Source: Maylandia zebra (lineage: Eukaryota; Chordata; Actinopteri; Cichliformes; Cichlidae). From it: 64,000 bases of DNA. The position numbers and the translations under genes are program-made. Within the stretch, counting starts at the first letter, position 1. Every line of letters begins with the position of its first letter. The notes beneath the pieces were generated by a model, which saw only the letters and a list, made by a program, of their open reading frames with translations, did not search any database and was not told where the DNA came from. Shown here in pieces: positions 38,888 to 49,709 of this stretch. The stretch covers positions 5,028,844 through 5,092,843 of the forward strand of contig NC_135178.1 in NCBI RefSeq assembly GCF_041146795.1. The letters run 5' to 3'.

Positions 38888-39519
38888 TATGTTATGGAGC
38901 CTCGCAAGGCACATTGAAGAAAAAAAATTTGAACATGTATTTTGCGAGATGAAGATAGTGCTCAGTGGAAGGGGAAACACTCGTGGCTAGGTGTACTTTG
39001 ATCTGGTGGTCTTTGTTGCATTCATTAACAACCAGCTGCAGTACTCTGTACAGCTTTACAGGTATTGATGGAAGCATGATAAATGCAAAGAAAAAAACTC
39101 TCAAGATCTTGCAAAACATTTGTGGGATCTTGCAAAAGTAAGTTTTGACAGAATTTGTTCTGTTTAGTGTGGTGCACAATAAGATCACACTTTAGCAATA
39201 AATTGACTTTGTGAAGTCCTTTATCATTCTTATTGTCATGGGCATATCCTATTATCTTTTTTCTATACATTAGATTTTATTTGTTGTCCCGTATACCAAT
39301 TTGTCATTCTTTGTGAAATGCAGATGCATAAAACAGTTCTATGCAAAACATGCATGCTACTTTCATGCTGCACATTCTACAACAAACACTTATTTTGTGT
39401 GCATTTGTCTCTTTCAAACAGGTGCCGGTCCTCACCTCTGCAGTGCTGCCGTCTCCTGTAGCGCTGCATGGTTCTAAGCTAAGTTTCCTTTCCTTTTTCT
39501 GTTCTCTTAGATTTGTCCT

Positions 39520-39910
39520 CAGGTTTGAAGTGTCTGTGTTGTGCAGCTGGTCTGGTCTGTCTCTAGACAGTTCAGGCTGCACCCACTAGTTCAATGGTGG
39601 AGGCTCACAGCGACATACTCAACACAGAAGTTTCTGAACTCTGCATGAGGGTTTCTCCGACGAAGTGAGGGCCGTGAGGCACAGCTCCCCGTCCCCCGGT
39701 GACCCTGCTAGGTCCACCTTCTTAGGGAAACCCTCTGCAGAGGAGCTGACAGAGCCAGGAACTTGTGAGTTGTGTGTGTCCACTCAGGCATCATTCATGC
39801 TTGTTCTGTAGGCAGTTCCTGTCAGAAGGAGGAGGCGCAGCAGGAGCATCGGGGGGCGGAAGACGGTGCCTCAGTGCCTCTCTCCTTCTGACATTGTTAA
39901 AGAAAACACA
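39520..39910 (-). repeat. Diverged, inverted single copy of the array unit's unique part
   Basis: Read on the minus strand, this stretch follows the plus strand of the array unit for about 390 bp, with many substitutions and small indels. Shared landmarks in order are cactgag near 39880, cgccttccgccc-like cgtcttccgcccc, agggtttccctaag for the array's agggttttcccaaag, gggtgcagcctga, agacagaccagaccagct and cacagacactt. The (CA)n tract and the SINE of the array unit are absent here. The conserved 115-codon frame of the array is interrupted in this copy, which argues that the frame is not coding. This may represent the source, or a sister, of the sequence that was amplified. Confidence 0.8.
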
Positions 39911-40062
39911 ACAAATTTATAATTATTTATAACATAAACGAGGGAGCGCTGTTTACAGATACTGAGAAGTATAAAATCTGAATCCTTTCTCTCGTTTGCT
40001 CTGAGGCGCGGGGGGGAAATATCGACAAGTCGATCAACATCATCTACAGATACATTCGACAT
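39871..40062 (-). other. Candidate first exon of a small gene or lncRNA
   Basis: A 63-codon minus-strand frame starts with ATG near 40062 in GC-richer sequence and ends within the array-related region. Ahead of it (40130-40170), the minus strand has two TTCCGG sites (cttccggcg and tttccggtg), as in ETS-type housekeeping promoters. I recognise no protein family. A further minus-strand donor, GCAGAG|GTGAGG, lies near 39434. Together these could mark a transcribed locus whose exon overlaps the array-related sequence, but the evidence is weak. Confidence 0.25.
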
Positions 40063-40170
40063 CTCGAAAAATGTAAATTGCCACTTGATTCGTCCATTTG
40101 GTTGAAAAACCCGACCGTGAACAAGGAGCGAATATCACACCGGAAACTAAGCGCTATGCGCCGGAAGTAG

Positions 40171-41287
40171 CATATGCTAAGGCGCACACAGGTCTAAGTT
40201 ATAGGTCTAAGTTCCCCATAATGCACTGGGTGTTTCTTCTTCACTCAACATGTGTTAGTAGGCCTCTCTGCATTCAGCCCGTCTGCCCCTCATCTATCGA
40301 TGGATGTTTGTTAGAGGCTTTGGTTCCCACTGTCGCTCACAGACGGTCACCTAATGTTTCCCTGTGTAACTGCAGGGTCTTTGCCTTATAACATAGAAGT
40401 AGCTTGAGGTAACTGTTGTTATGATTTGATGCTGTGTGTGTGTAATAAAGCTCCCTTACTGACAGTGGGTCACCACAGCTTGTAGCTCCATGTATTTGAT
40501 GTGGCACGTTTGCCCTCGCTGACACAACCCTAAAGGGATTTGTGTGTATGAATAAAGTTTATTGTTCATACAGTTCATTGCCGTATGTCTATGAAAGGCT
40601 GAATGAGGGTTGTAGCTCCCTCAGCAGCTGTGGAGCGATGGCTCGTGGTCACCTGATTCAGCCCTGGAGATGTGGTTGGTTAGACACGCTGCTTTAGTTG
40701 GACACTACAAACCACACTCACCTGTTTACACAAACACATACACACCTTTTGTGTTACAACCACCTTGTTACACTCAAACACCAGATGATGCATCTGAGCC
40801 AACTAAGGATTCACTGAGACTGAAGCTCGAGATCATAAGAATTTGAGGCTCAGCTGATACAGTATCATAGGACAATCCAACCATTGTATGTCAAGAGACT
40901 ATAGGCAGTAAAAGCTCCATCTGGAGGAGGAACGACGTGGTTCAGAGCGTTGCCTCCTGCAGCTGGTGACATGTTCAGATTTCAGCTCTGTCGGTTAGAA
41001 AGTCTGTTTTTGTTTTTCATCTGTGTGTTGCTCTTTCATCCTTTTGTTCTTCCTCTTTCTTGCATCAAGCTGGCTGACTTCACCACTGATGAGGTAACCA
41101 TGAGCAGTAAGCCTCGTGTCGCTCACAGTTACATTTAACATAGTGCGATAAACACACTCAGTCATTATAAGGTACATCCTCTAAAGGTTCACATAACAGA
41201 CAAACAGGATAATAAAAATAATCTGGTTCTCTGCAGCGTCCTCAGATGAACAACACACAACATTATTAGACGTCTCAGTATTTGTTA
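40171..41287. other. Intergenic stretch without a recognised gene
   Basis: AATAAA motifs occur near 40443 and 40550, but no coding exon I recognise precedes them. Confidence 0.5.
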
Positions 41288-42928
41288 CACTGAACACAAA
41301 TATAAACACAACACTTTTGTTTCCATGAGCTGAACCGGATCCTGACTGGTTTTGCGACATATGTGTCATTGTGCTACACATGTACGGCATATTTCAGAGT
41401 GGCCTTTTATTGTGGGCAGTCTCAGACACACCTGTGCAATATTCATGCTGTCTAATCAGCACCTTGACATGCCACACCTCACAGGTGTGGCATGTTAGAC
41501 TACTTTTAATTAACTGCTTCAGCCCACTTACAATGAAAATGTAACAAAAAATCTTGTTCCTGACCTGTGCAGTATGTTAACACTATTGGAAGTAAAAATA
41601 ACTCTAATTTTGAAAACACAACTTTCTTTCTTTCTTTTTTTTTTAATAAAGCTCTGACTTGTATTATGAGTCTGTGGTCTGGGAGAGAGTCTGTAACTCT
41701 GTCTGCAAAATACAGGATATAATGACCAATGTTGGGCAATTAATTATATAGTTACTTCTTCAAAAAAGTAACCGAGTTATGCAAACAAAGTTTTTTGCAG
41801 CTGTTTACCTAAAAATGTAGCCAAGGCGTTTTTTAATTAAACATTTCAAACTATTTACAGAACAATCAGCTGTTCTGCATCAAATCTGATGCCACACAAA
41901 TTATTTGTGCCACTCCAAAAAATAATTTGTGTCCACTATGAGATGAAGGAGAACAACAGCCTGATACCTGCAGGACAACAGCAGATGTATCACTGCTGTA
42001 ACACCTGTAACATTCAGCAGTCGCCTCATTGTTCTGACACACACAACAAAACTGCTGACTACACTACACACTCACTACATAAGATTTGCGCTAAACGTCG
42101 CAAATCTCTCACATCTCCAAGCACCGCCGTCACTCCTAAAACTTCCTCCCGTTTCTAACCCTTGCCATATAATTTTTGATTGGTCCACATGGTACATTTT
42201 TCCACCAATAGGAAAGGGTGGTGGGGTGTTGTTTTTGCTCACAGGCTTTCGAGCGTTTTCCTTATAAAACGGCGTTTTCACCGTTTCTTCCCGCAGTAAA
42301 TATAAACAACGACAGTATTCAGGAAGAAAACCAAACATTGCAGATATTTTTATCATAACTCTGGTTGTACGCGGCCGATCAACACAATTTAAAAACTGGT
42401 ATAAAGTCCACACTTTTCCCGTCAGTTGTTCCGTCGGTCCTGCTCACATCTCCAATGGTTGTACACGTTGTCATTAACGTGGCTTCACTCCACATCAGCC
42501 GCTTTGCTAAAACACCGGTGTCGGCGCATAAGGACGCGTCAGAGCCTGACAGCGACGTTGATTAGCTGCGTATATACGAATGTGAATCGCGTGATTGGCT
42601 GGACTACGGGATAAGGTGGCCTCGTTCTAATCCTATACGGGAGCAGCCAGTCACTGACTAACACTGCAAAACAGGATTGTTAAAGTTTTCATTTTAATTT
42701 CAATTCAGGTGAATTTTTTTTTTTTTTTTTTTTTGTGCGCGCAACGCAGATTTTCTGTGCAGAGACCGTGCCAGCAGTGCGCAATTGTGTACGCGCGCAG
42801 CTTAGAGGGAACATTGCTTGCGAGTGTCGGGTCTTTTGTGTTTGTAGAAAATGTTTCATATCTCTGAGTTCAGCTCATGGAAAACAGGAGCAAAAGCAAA
42901 AGTGTTGCGTTTATATTTTTGTTCAGTG
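41288..42928. mobile_element. Decayed Tc1/mariner-like transposon with both ends
   Basis: The left end reads CACTGAACACAAATATAAAC after TA (41286-41287). The right end, read inwards, is CACTGAACAAAAATATAAAC, with TA at 42929-42930. Sub-terminal blocks (cctgtgcaatattcatgctg, cacaggtgtggcatgt) are those of a familiar fish Tc1-like family. The interior no longer encodes a readable transposase and seems to contain other insertions: a 20-plus T run at 42713-42734 and a GC-rich block with gcgcgcagcttagagggaac that resembles the end of a second DNA transposon. The 1641-bp length is near that of a full Tc1 element, but the content is scrambled. Confidence 0.7.
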
Positions 42929-42930
42929 TA

Positions 42931-44074
42931 AATGATAAAACATCAGGTTTGACCCAGAATACAGTTTGGTCCACATGGTGGCGCTGTGAAAAGTGCGCGC
43001 TGTACTGGTGGCACCAGTGTCCCCAGCCCACAGACCAGTGCTGCCACTAATCGAGTTTCATTAGCAGCATCTAAATGCTGTTTAAAGGTGGACTTCATCT
43101 GTCACACAGGAGCAGTTTGGCTTCGCTTTGCTTAAATAATGACCTGGTGTATTTCTGTATACACACCTGCTAAGGATCAGGTGACTTTTATAATAAAAGG
43201 TTAATACGTGAAACCTTAAAAATAAAAAGAGCTGTTTTTAGCAGTATTTAGGCTGCAGTCTGTGTATTATGTCCATGATATTCTACATTACAGTAAAAAC
43301 AGTAATTATATAAAGAACAGATGGATCAGGATCCTGTCTGTGTCTTTACTATGATCTCAGCTGATAATGAGGCTTGAAAGAGACATGTTTGAACTTTTGC
43401 ATTGATCAGACAAATAAGCCTGCATGTTTGCATGAGCTTTACCTTTAACTGTAAAACATGAAGCCTTTATTATTAAAAAAACAAAACCCTTTTGGTGTCA
43501 TACGGGTAAGAAAGCAGCGAAGCGTTTTTCTCTCTAACAGACCTTTCATCTGTTTTCTCTGCCATTGCTCTGATGGGACCTGCAGGGTGTTTTTGGTGAC
43601 GTGGAGGTTTGCACAGTTGCTGCCTGTGGTGTGTGTAGAAATGTTCATGTTCTAGTCCCACTGTGAAGCACATAGACGTGTCCTGACTTCCTGTCTGTCC
43701 CACACTCTGTTGTCTCTGTTTGTTGCTGCCAACAGTACAAGTCATCTTTGCAGATTTTACTGAATTAACAAAAACATTTTTACTGAAAGACTTATTCAGT
43801 AAACACGTTTGTTACACTGAGACTGAAAAAGAGATCCCTGTTTACGCTCATAGAAAACGAGCCTCTGTTTTACTTTATTGAAATCATTTCTAATCACAGA
43901 CAGGATCAGCAGCGTGCAGCTGCAGTGAGGTGTTAGTAGAGGAGCTGTGTTTGTGAGCTGTAGTCTGGATCAGGTCTCTGTGGGAGACTCGGGTTACAGT
44001 ACTTCTGAATATCACACAGCACATTTCTTCAGAATCGGTTGCTGTTTGCTAACATTTGACCTTTGCCCTTTTAG
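42931..44074. other. Stretch upstream of the unidentified terminal exon
   Basis: No exon of the downstream gene was recognised here. The short frames at 43445-43745 overlap on both strands and have no support. Confidence 0.45.
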
Positions 44075-44308
44075 GCTGCCCTTCTGGCGCCCGTCGATGA
44101 GGACTTGGGATCTGACAAGAAGCAAACTGGGGGAAGCAGCAGAGTACCAGACTTCCCTCCTCCAGCAGGCCGGGAGATCTTGTTGCGCACCTGTGTGCCG
44201 CGACCAGCAGCGTACTCCAAGGCGCTGCCTCAGCGGCTCTTCTGTGTCCTGATGAGGGAGGAGTTTAGGTTGGCCGGAGCCTTTTCCACAGACACGTCCT
44301 TCTTTTAA
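44075..44308 (+). CDS. Terminal coding exon of an unidentified gene, convergent with fasn
   Basis: A good acceptor (tttgcccttttag, ending at 44074) is followed by 77 open codons to a TAA at 44306-44308. The translation begins AALLAPVDEDLGSDKKQ, has a proline-rich middle (VPDFPPPAGRE) and ends REEFRLAGAFSTDTSFF. A polyadenylation signal AATAAA lies at 44379-44384, 71 bp beyond the stop. Acceptor, open frame, GC-rich codon use and poly(A) site together support a real last exon. I do not recognise the protein. It runs towards fasn, whose stop codon is 2.2 kb away on the other strand, so the two genes are tail to tail. Upstream exons must lie to the left but were not identified. Confidence 0.6.
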   Translation, partial: AALLAPVDEDLGSDKKQTGGSSRVPDFPPPAGREILLRTCVPRPAAYSKALPQRLFCVLMREEFRLAGAFSTDTSFF

Positions 44309-44378
44309 GTCCTGTGAACAATTCACACCTGGGATAAAGATAAGTGAAGGACACAGGATGGAGACTTTCACATAAAAC

Positions 44379-44384
44379 AATAAA
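44379..44384 (+). terminator. Polyadenylation signal of the unidentified gene
   Basis: AATAAA, 71 bp after the stop codon of the terminal exon. Confidence 0.5.
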
Positions 44385-46543
44385 GCTGAATTGAACTAAA
44401 GTGAATAATTTGAAAATGACTCAGTGTTTTATCAGCGACACGTTACCGCAGCCTTTTAAGATCACTGAACCTGTTACTTCAAAAAACAACATGTAATGTT
44501 GAAGGGGACAAAGAGTTAGTTCATGTTTGACACTGATGTTAATCAAAACTTCCAAGATCCAGGTTGAATAAAACAGCATTAGGTGTGTGATTTCACTCTG
44601 CTCCACACACCTGCGTGCTCCAATCAGAGACACCAGAGGAACAGGTGATGAATGTGATGGGGAAGCATACGCAGGTGTGACATACAGAGCCGTGGGAATT
44701 ACAGGACATTATTACTGTTGATATATTCTCAGCGATCAGCTGTTAGTGAAGAGCATGAAAACCTTACTGCACGTCGGTCAGCTCAACTTAGCTCGCTGGA
44801 TAATTTACTTGTCAGCTTGAAAACATTTAACTTTAACAAAATGTTCACCAACACGGGTCAGTGTAGGTCACTGAGTCATCCTGCACACTAGCCCTGCCCC
44901 GCCCACCTGTGTTTATACACCTCTGCAGCCCCTCCTCCTTCAGCCGGGACATTTGTTCTAGCCTTCATTCATAAACTCGGCTTTCTAACATGCAGCTAAA
45001 GTTCAGTCTGCATGCTCGACCCACATACTCCTGGTAGCTGAAGTGAAATACTGCTGTGCGTAAGGGTCGGGCGGGTGACCACGTCACCTGGTCATGGGGT
45101 AAATGCTGCGGCCGGGTTCAACTCTGACCTGAGGCCCTTTATTTCTCCCTCCCTGCTTTGCTGTCTGGTCTTCATTGTGCTATTAAATACAGACAAAAAA
45201 GTTTGTTCTCCTCCTTCCATCACCACCTTTGTTGCATGTAGAAAAGTGTCATATAGAACCAGTCGTTACTTTAATGGTCTGAACTAAACGGTCGGGTGGC
45301 GCCAACAGCGACTAAGAATTTTCTGGGCCAACAGGATTTGTGTTTCAGTCCCTGATAAACTGACCCATCCTCTAAAAAACAAAACCCAAAAACTATATTT
45401 ACAAGATAAATGATCAGAAATAGTAACGACAACAAAAGCACAGGAATCATAGATCCAACGGGACAGGCTCGTTACAATGAAGGAAAACACTGAGCGACTG
45501 TTGAGGCCCTTATTAGTCCTACAAAACATAACAGAAATGTTACAATAAAACACAGAGGCCTTTATTGTCACGTCCATCGTACTGTGACTCCTCAGCACAT
45601 TCATCTCCAATCAGCAGCTTCCTTCACTGACCCAATCACAGGTCTCAGGCCAGCTGTTGTACTCAGGTTTGGATTATTTGCTGAGGTTTTAGATCTCTGG
45701 ACCAAAGCCTTTAAAAGGAAACAGTTTCTCAGAGGTTACATCAGTAAATATGATCTCACTGTTACAGTGATCATTCACATCTCTGATTAACCTCTGAAGA
45801 GACACATTTGGTCCTTAGCGACGCCTCTGTCACAGGCGTCTGTCAGAACAACAGCGTGTGTTTGACACAGTCCATCATGAAGAGAAGCAGTTTTTCTTCT
45901 GAATTAGTGAAATAACTGGTCTGTAAATTACAGTAACACGAGTGTCATTGTTAAAACACAGTTTATGAAACACTTAATTTGTTGTTAACTTATTGACAAC
46001 GTAAACATTTGCTGGTTGCCACTGTAACTGATGACTGTGTGGTCACATGACTGAAAAGTAAACAAATATCACAAAATAAAGAAATGCCTCCAACTTGTGT
46101 TACGAGTAGTTAGTGTGCAGAAACACGGCTGCAGGGTCAGCCCTCCCTCCACAGTCGCTCATCAGGCTGGTCGCAGCGCGTTTGCCTGTCTACTGATGTC
46201 TGCATGAGCAGAAACACCAATTTGAGTGATGTTATGTAATTCAGGATTCAATCAATGTGTCAGTGTTTGTTACTTTGTTACATTAATTTTTTAACCACGT
46301 TATTTTGTTGTGGGATGAACTTCTGCAAACAACAACATATGGCAACAAAAAACAAAACTTGCAGTTGGAATCGATGGAGCTGTGAGATGATGGGATGTCG
46401 ACTGGTTCACTAACCATTAACATTTGGGATATTAGGATAACAGTAGCGTGTAAACATAAGCAGTGCAAACACTTCCTATAACGACACATTTACAGTCTAG
46501 TTTGGGGAAAGCTGAGGAATTAGGGTGAAGAGACGGTGGATGT
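44385..46543. other. Intergenic region between two convergent genes, including the fasn 3' UTR
   Basis: No further coding exon or mobile element was recognised. The right part must include the 3' UTR of fasn on the minus strand. Confidence 0.5.
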
Positions 46544-46732
<189 letters not shown>

Positions 46733-46808
46733 TTATAGAAACACACACAAGCGCACACACGCACAGTGAAGATAAGTACTACAGACTGATGTAAATGTGC
46801 ATCGGTAC

Positions 46809-47060
46809 CTCGCTGAGCTTATAGTCAGCTCCCAGGTTTTGCTCATATTCGCTGCTGGTTTCGGCGCGCAGCAGCTTCACGCTGCCGTGGTATTTTGCAG
46901 TAGGTACATATGCATCAGCAGCCTTTAGCTTGTAGTAGAAGGCGGAGGCTGCAAAGTGCAGTGAGTCTCGGTCGATGTCCTTGTGAGCGGAGGTGATTAG
47001 GTCCACGGCCACACTGACGCGTGCATTCAGGTCTGACAGCGGGAGCAGAGTCTCCAAAAG
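46809..47060 (-). CDS. fasn: Fatty acid synthase, second-last exon (thioesterase)
   Basis: This 252-bp exon (84 codons, no phase change) has the minus-strand acceptor catcctacag and donor AGCGAG|GTACCG. The translation LLPLSDLNARVSVAVDLI, then AASAFYYKLKAA and AKYHGSVKLLRAE, follows the lid and core segments of the FASN thioesterase. It joins in frame with the last exon. The intron that precedes it in the gene holds a 3.2-kb LTR retrotransposon, inserted only 70 bp from this exon's acceptor boundary. Confidence 0.93.
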
Positions 47061-47130
47061 CTGTAGGATGTAACCATGGAGACGACTGTAAGTTCATAGC
47101 AAACGTTACCGCGTGCTCGCGGAGATATTG

Positions 47131-47182
47131 TGTCAGGGTCCTGGGACTGGGCGACCCAGGATCCCTGAGCAGTCATGTATTA

Positions 47183-47237
<55 letters not shown>

Positions 47238-47765
47238 GTGTATTTTGGTGTTGCTCCCCCTTCCCTGTGCTTGTGTATATGTGTGTGTGGGTGGCTGAGC
47301 ACTTGTTTATAGGCGGCGTCAGGCCTGGAGGGTGTGGCCCTGCAAGGGGACTGGCCACACCCGAAGCCACACACCTGCTGCTGATCAGGCCTCGTCGGGG
47401 GAGCTACTTAAGAGAGTCTTGGAGCTCCCACCCATGCGGGATCATTGCTTGGGACTCCACGTTAGTTACCCAGTTTAGGTTTTGGTCGTGTAGTGTATGC
47501 CTGCCATTGTTCAGTGTCCTGACTGCTGCCGCTATTGTTTCCTGCAGGAGGAGCGTGGAAGGCTTAAGGAGCAGCGAGCACCGGGAGTGCAGACACGGGA
47601 GCAGAGAGCACTTGGAGGACACGACACGGGAGTCTGGGGAGAAACACGGGGATTTATTGTTGTTTGATATCACCCTCTGTAAATAAACACTGTCTATACG
47701 TAGAGCACCGCGCCTGGGTCCTCCTTCCCCACTCCTTCCACGGTGTGCCATGCCGCACCGTGACA
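47131..47765 (+). repeat. 5' LTR of the fasn-intron retrotransposon
   Basis: Starts TGTCAGGGTCC and ends CACCGTGACA. Carries a long (TTA)n run near 47180-47237, a poly(A) signal in tgtaaataaacac near 47680-47690, and the promoter-like region of the element. Confidence 0.9.
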
Positions 47766-47767
47766 GA

Positions 47768-49264
47768 ATGATCCCGCCACTTATGGACCCAGCGGTCTCC
47801 GAGGAGAGGCTCAGGAGGGAAATTATGGACAAAGTGTACCGCATGTGTGAATTATGGTGGGAGAAGCCTGCGGAAGGTTTGCGTCACGCCGTGGAGAGGC
47901 GGCTGCAGGAGATGCTTTTTGAATTCCCCTGGCTGGTGGACTCCCTTAATGCGGTGGTCCTGGACTTCCTACTTTCCACCCTCCACCTCCACTCTCCTCC
48001 TCAGGCTGCCCACCAGCTCGGACAGCTGGTGGATTCACTGCCTGAGACGCCGGCCCCGACGCCGACACGGAAACTACGTTCGCGCCGCCAGCGTTCCTTA
48101 CCGCAGCTAAATCCACAGACATCTCAACAGCCGGCTGTGGTGAGTCATATGGACAATTCATCGTCACTCACCTCGACTGTTTACTCTGGGGCTATGTTTA
48201 TATGGTCAGCTGCCCAGCCGGTAGCCAAAGCGCAGCCCGCGGCCCAGCTGGTCGCTGTACCTCAGCCTATCGCCCGGCTAGTGATCCAGCCGTCACCTGC
48301 TGAATTATCCCCCGCGACATCTACCTCACCGCTTACCGTTTCATCCTGTTCACCATCCACATCACACGCTCAGCCATCTTCTCCACCAGCAGCAGCCTCC
48401 ATTCCACTGCCCACTCCAGCGGCCTTGTCCGGAGAGAGCGACCTCACCTGCGTCCAACGCCTGATGGACTGGGTAACTCACACCACCAACACAAGGGCAA
48501 GAGTGGTGGGGTTAAACGCCATCGAGGCAATCCTGGAGGGAAACCCCTACCTCGGCCAGCTCAAGGGAGTTTCCGCCTGCCTTTGCACCCTGCATAAAGC
48601 CCGGGGGGTAGTGCAAGCTCGGGAAACCTCAGACTTCGTCCAGCTGCAGCAGGAGCTCAGCATGCCCGAGCAGGAGCTCAGCGAGCCGGAGGAGCCCGCA
48701 CCGTCAGCTGAGGCGCTCAGCGAGCCGGAGGAGCTCAGCATGCCCGAGCAGGAGCTCAGCGAGCCGGAGGAGCCCGCATCGCCAGCTGTGGAGCTCAGCG
48801 AGCCGGAGGAGCTCAGCATGCCCGAGCAGGAGCTCAGCGAGCCGGAGGAGCTCAGCATGCCCGACCAGGAGCTCAGCGAGCCGGAGGAGCCCGCACCGCC
48901 AGCTGAGGAGCTCAGCGAGCCGGAGGAGCCCGCACCGTCAGCTGAGGCGCTCAGCGAGCTGGAGGAGCTCAGCATGCCCGAGCAGGAGCTCAGCGAGCCG
49001 GAGGAGCCCGCACCGCCAGCTGAGGAGCTCAGCGAGCCGGAGGAGCTCGGCATGCCCGAGCAGGAGCTCAGCGAGCCGGAGGAGCCCGCATTGCCAGCTG
49101 TGGAGCTCAGCGAGCCGGAGGAGGAGCTCGCTCGGCCGGAGGTCAGCGGACCGGAGGGACCTCCACGTCTAGCGCGGCCTCCTCGCCGTCCACGTCCGGT
49201 GCGTCCATGTCAGCGATCGGCGCGTCATGGACCTGTTGCCACGCCTCGCTGTTGCTCACCGTAG
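47768..49264 (+). CDS. Acidic-repeat ORF of the LTR retrotransposon (Gag-position protein)
   Basis: The frame is uninterrupted for about 500 codons. An ATG at 47750 lies inside the LTR; the ATG at 47768, three bases after the LTR, or that at 47783 (MDPAVSEE) are more natural starts. The N-terminal 75 residues are helical in character (RLRREIMDKVYRMCELWW). A Ser/Pro/Ala-rich linker follows, then a conserved-looking block around TCVQRLMDWVTHTT. From about residue 300 there are many copies of an acidic repeat of the type ELSEPEEP and ELSMPEQ. No zinc knuckle or enzyme motif is visible. Position suggests a Gag role, but the sequence does not confirm it. The open frame fits a recent insertion. Confidence 0.65.
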   Translation: MIPPLMDPAVSEERLRREIMDKVYRMCELWWEKPAEGLRHAVERRLQEMLFEFPWLVDSLNAVVLDFLLSTLHLHSPPQAAHQLGQLVDSLPETPAPTPTRKLRSRRQRSLPQLNPQTSQQPAVVSHMDNSSSLTSTVYSGAMFIWSAAQPVAKAQPAAQLVAVPQPIARLVIQPSPAELSPATSTSPLTVSSCSPSTSHAQPSSPPAAASIPLPTPAALSGESDLTCVQRLMDWVTHTTNTRARVVGLNAIEAILEGNPYLGQLKGVSACLCTLHKARGVVQARETSDFVQLQQELSMPEQELSEPEEPAPSAEALSEPEELSMPEQELSEPEEPASPAVELSEPEELSMPEQELSEPEELSMPDQELSEPEEPAPPAEELSEPEEPAPSAEALSELEELSMPEQELSEPEEPAPPAEELSEPEELGMPEQELSEPEEPALPAVELSEPEEELARPEVSGPEGPPRLARPPRRPRPVRPCQRSARHGPVATPRCCSP

Positions 49265-49500
49265 CAGCGACGTTGCCACCGGACCCGTGGCAGGCCACCG
49301 GAACCGTTCCACCGCCACCGGACCCGTGGCAGGCCGCCGGAGGAGCAGCGCCGCCGCCACCGGACCCGTGGCAGGCCCCCTGAACTGTTTTGCTGCTGCC
49401 GCCGGACCCGGGGCCGTCCGCCGGAGCTGCTACGTCGCCGCCGTTGGGCTCGAGGTAGGCCCCCTGAACTCTCTTGTTGTGTTGATGGGCCGCCTGTGAC
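49265..49500 (+). repeat. Arg/Pro tandem repeat downstream of the acidic ORF
   Basis: After the TAG at 49262-49264 one frame encodes five copies of a unit ending TRGRPPE, spaced about 48 to 57 bp apart (caccggacccgtggcaggcc and variants). It could be the tail of the same protein beyond a stop codon, or a separate low-complexity spacer. Confidence 0.55.
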
Positions 49501-49709
49501 TGTTTGTGGCGTCTTTTCGTTTTCTTTTTGCACCGCTGCGGGATGCGCGGTCTGACTCTGAGACTGTGGACTGGGTCGGTTTGTTGTTTTGTTGTTTTTG
49601 CTTGTTTTGGTTCTGGCCCTCCGTCCTGGTTCCCCCAGCCGCCCGCCCTGGGTTGGTTGTGCTGTTTTGGTTTTGGGGTCGTCGGGAGCCGACCCTTAGG
49701 GGGGGGTAC

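Noticed and set aside
39871-40062. Reading the 63-codon frame at 40.0 kb as the first exon of tango2
   Set aside because: The N-terminus does not resemble TANGO2, which starts with a conserved MCIIFF-type sequence.
47021-47686. A 221-codon frame with a poly-Tyr run
   Set aside because: It crosses a fasn exon in antisense and the (TTA)n run of the LTR.
48547-49053. A 168-codon Ser/Gly-rich minus-strand frame
   Set aside because: It is the antisense of the acidic repeats of the LTR element ORF.
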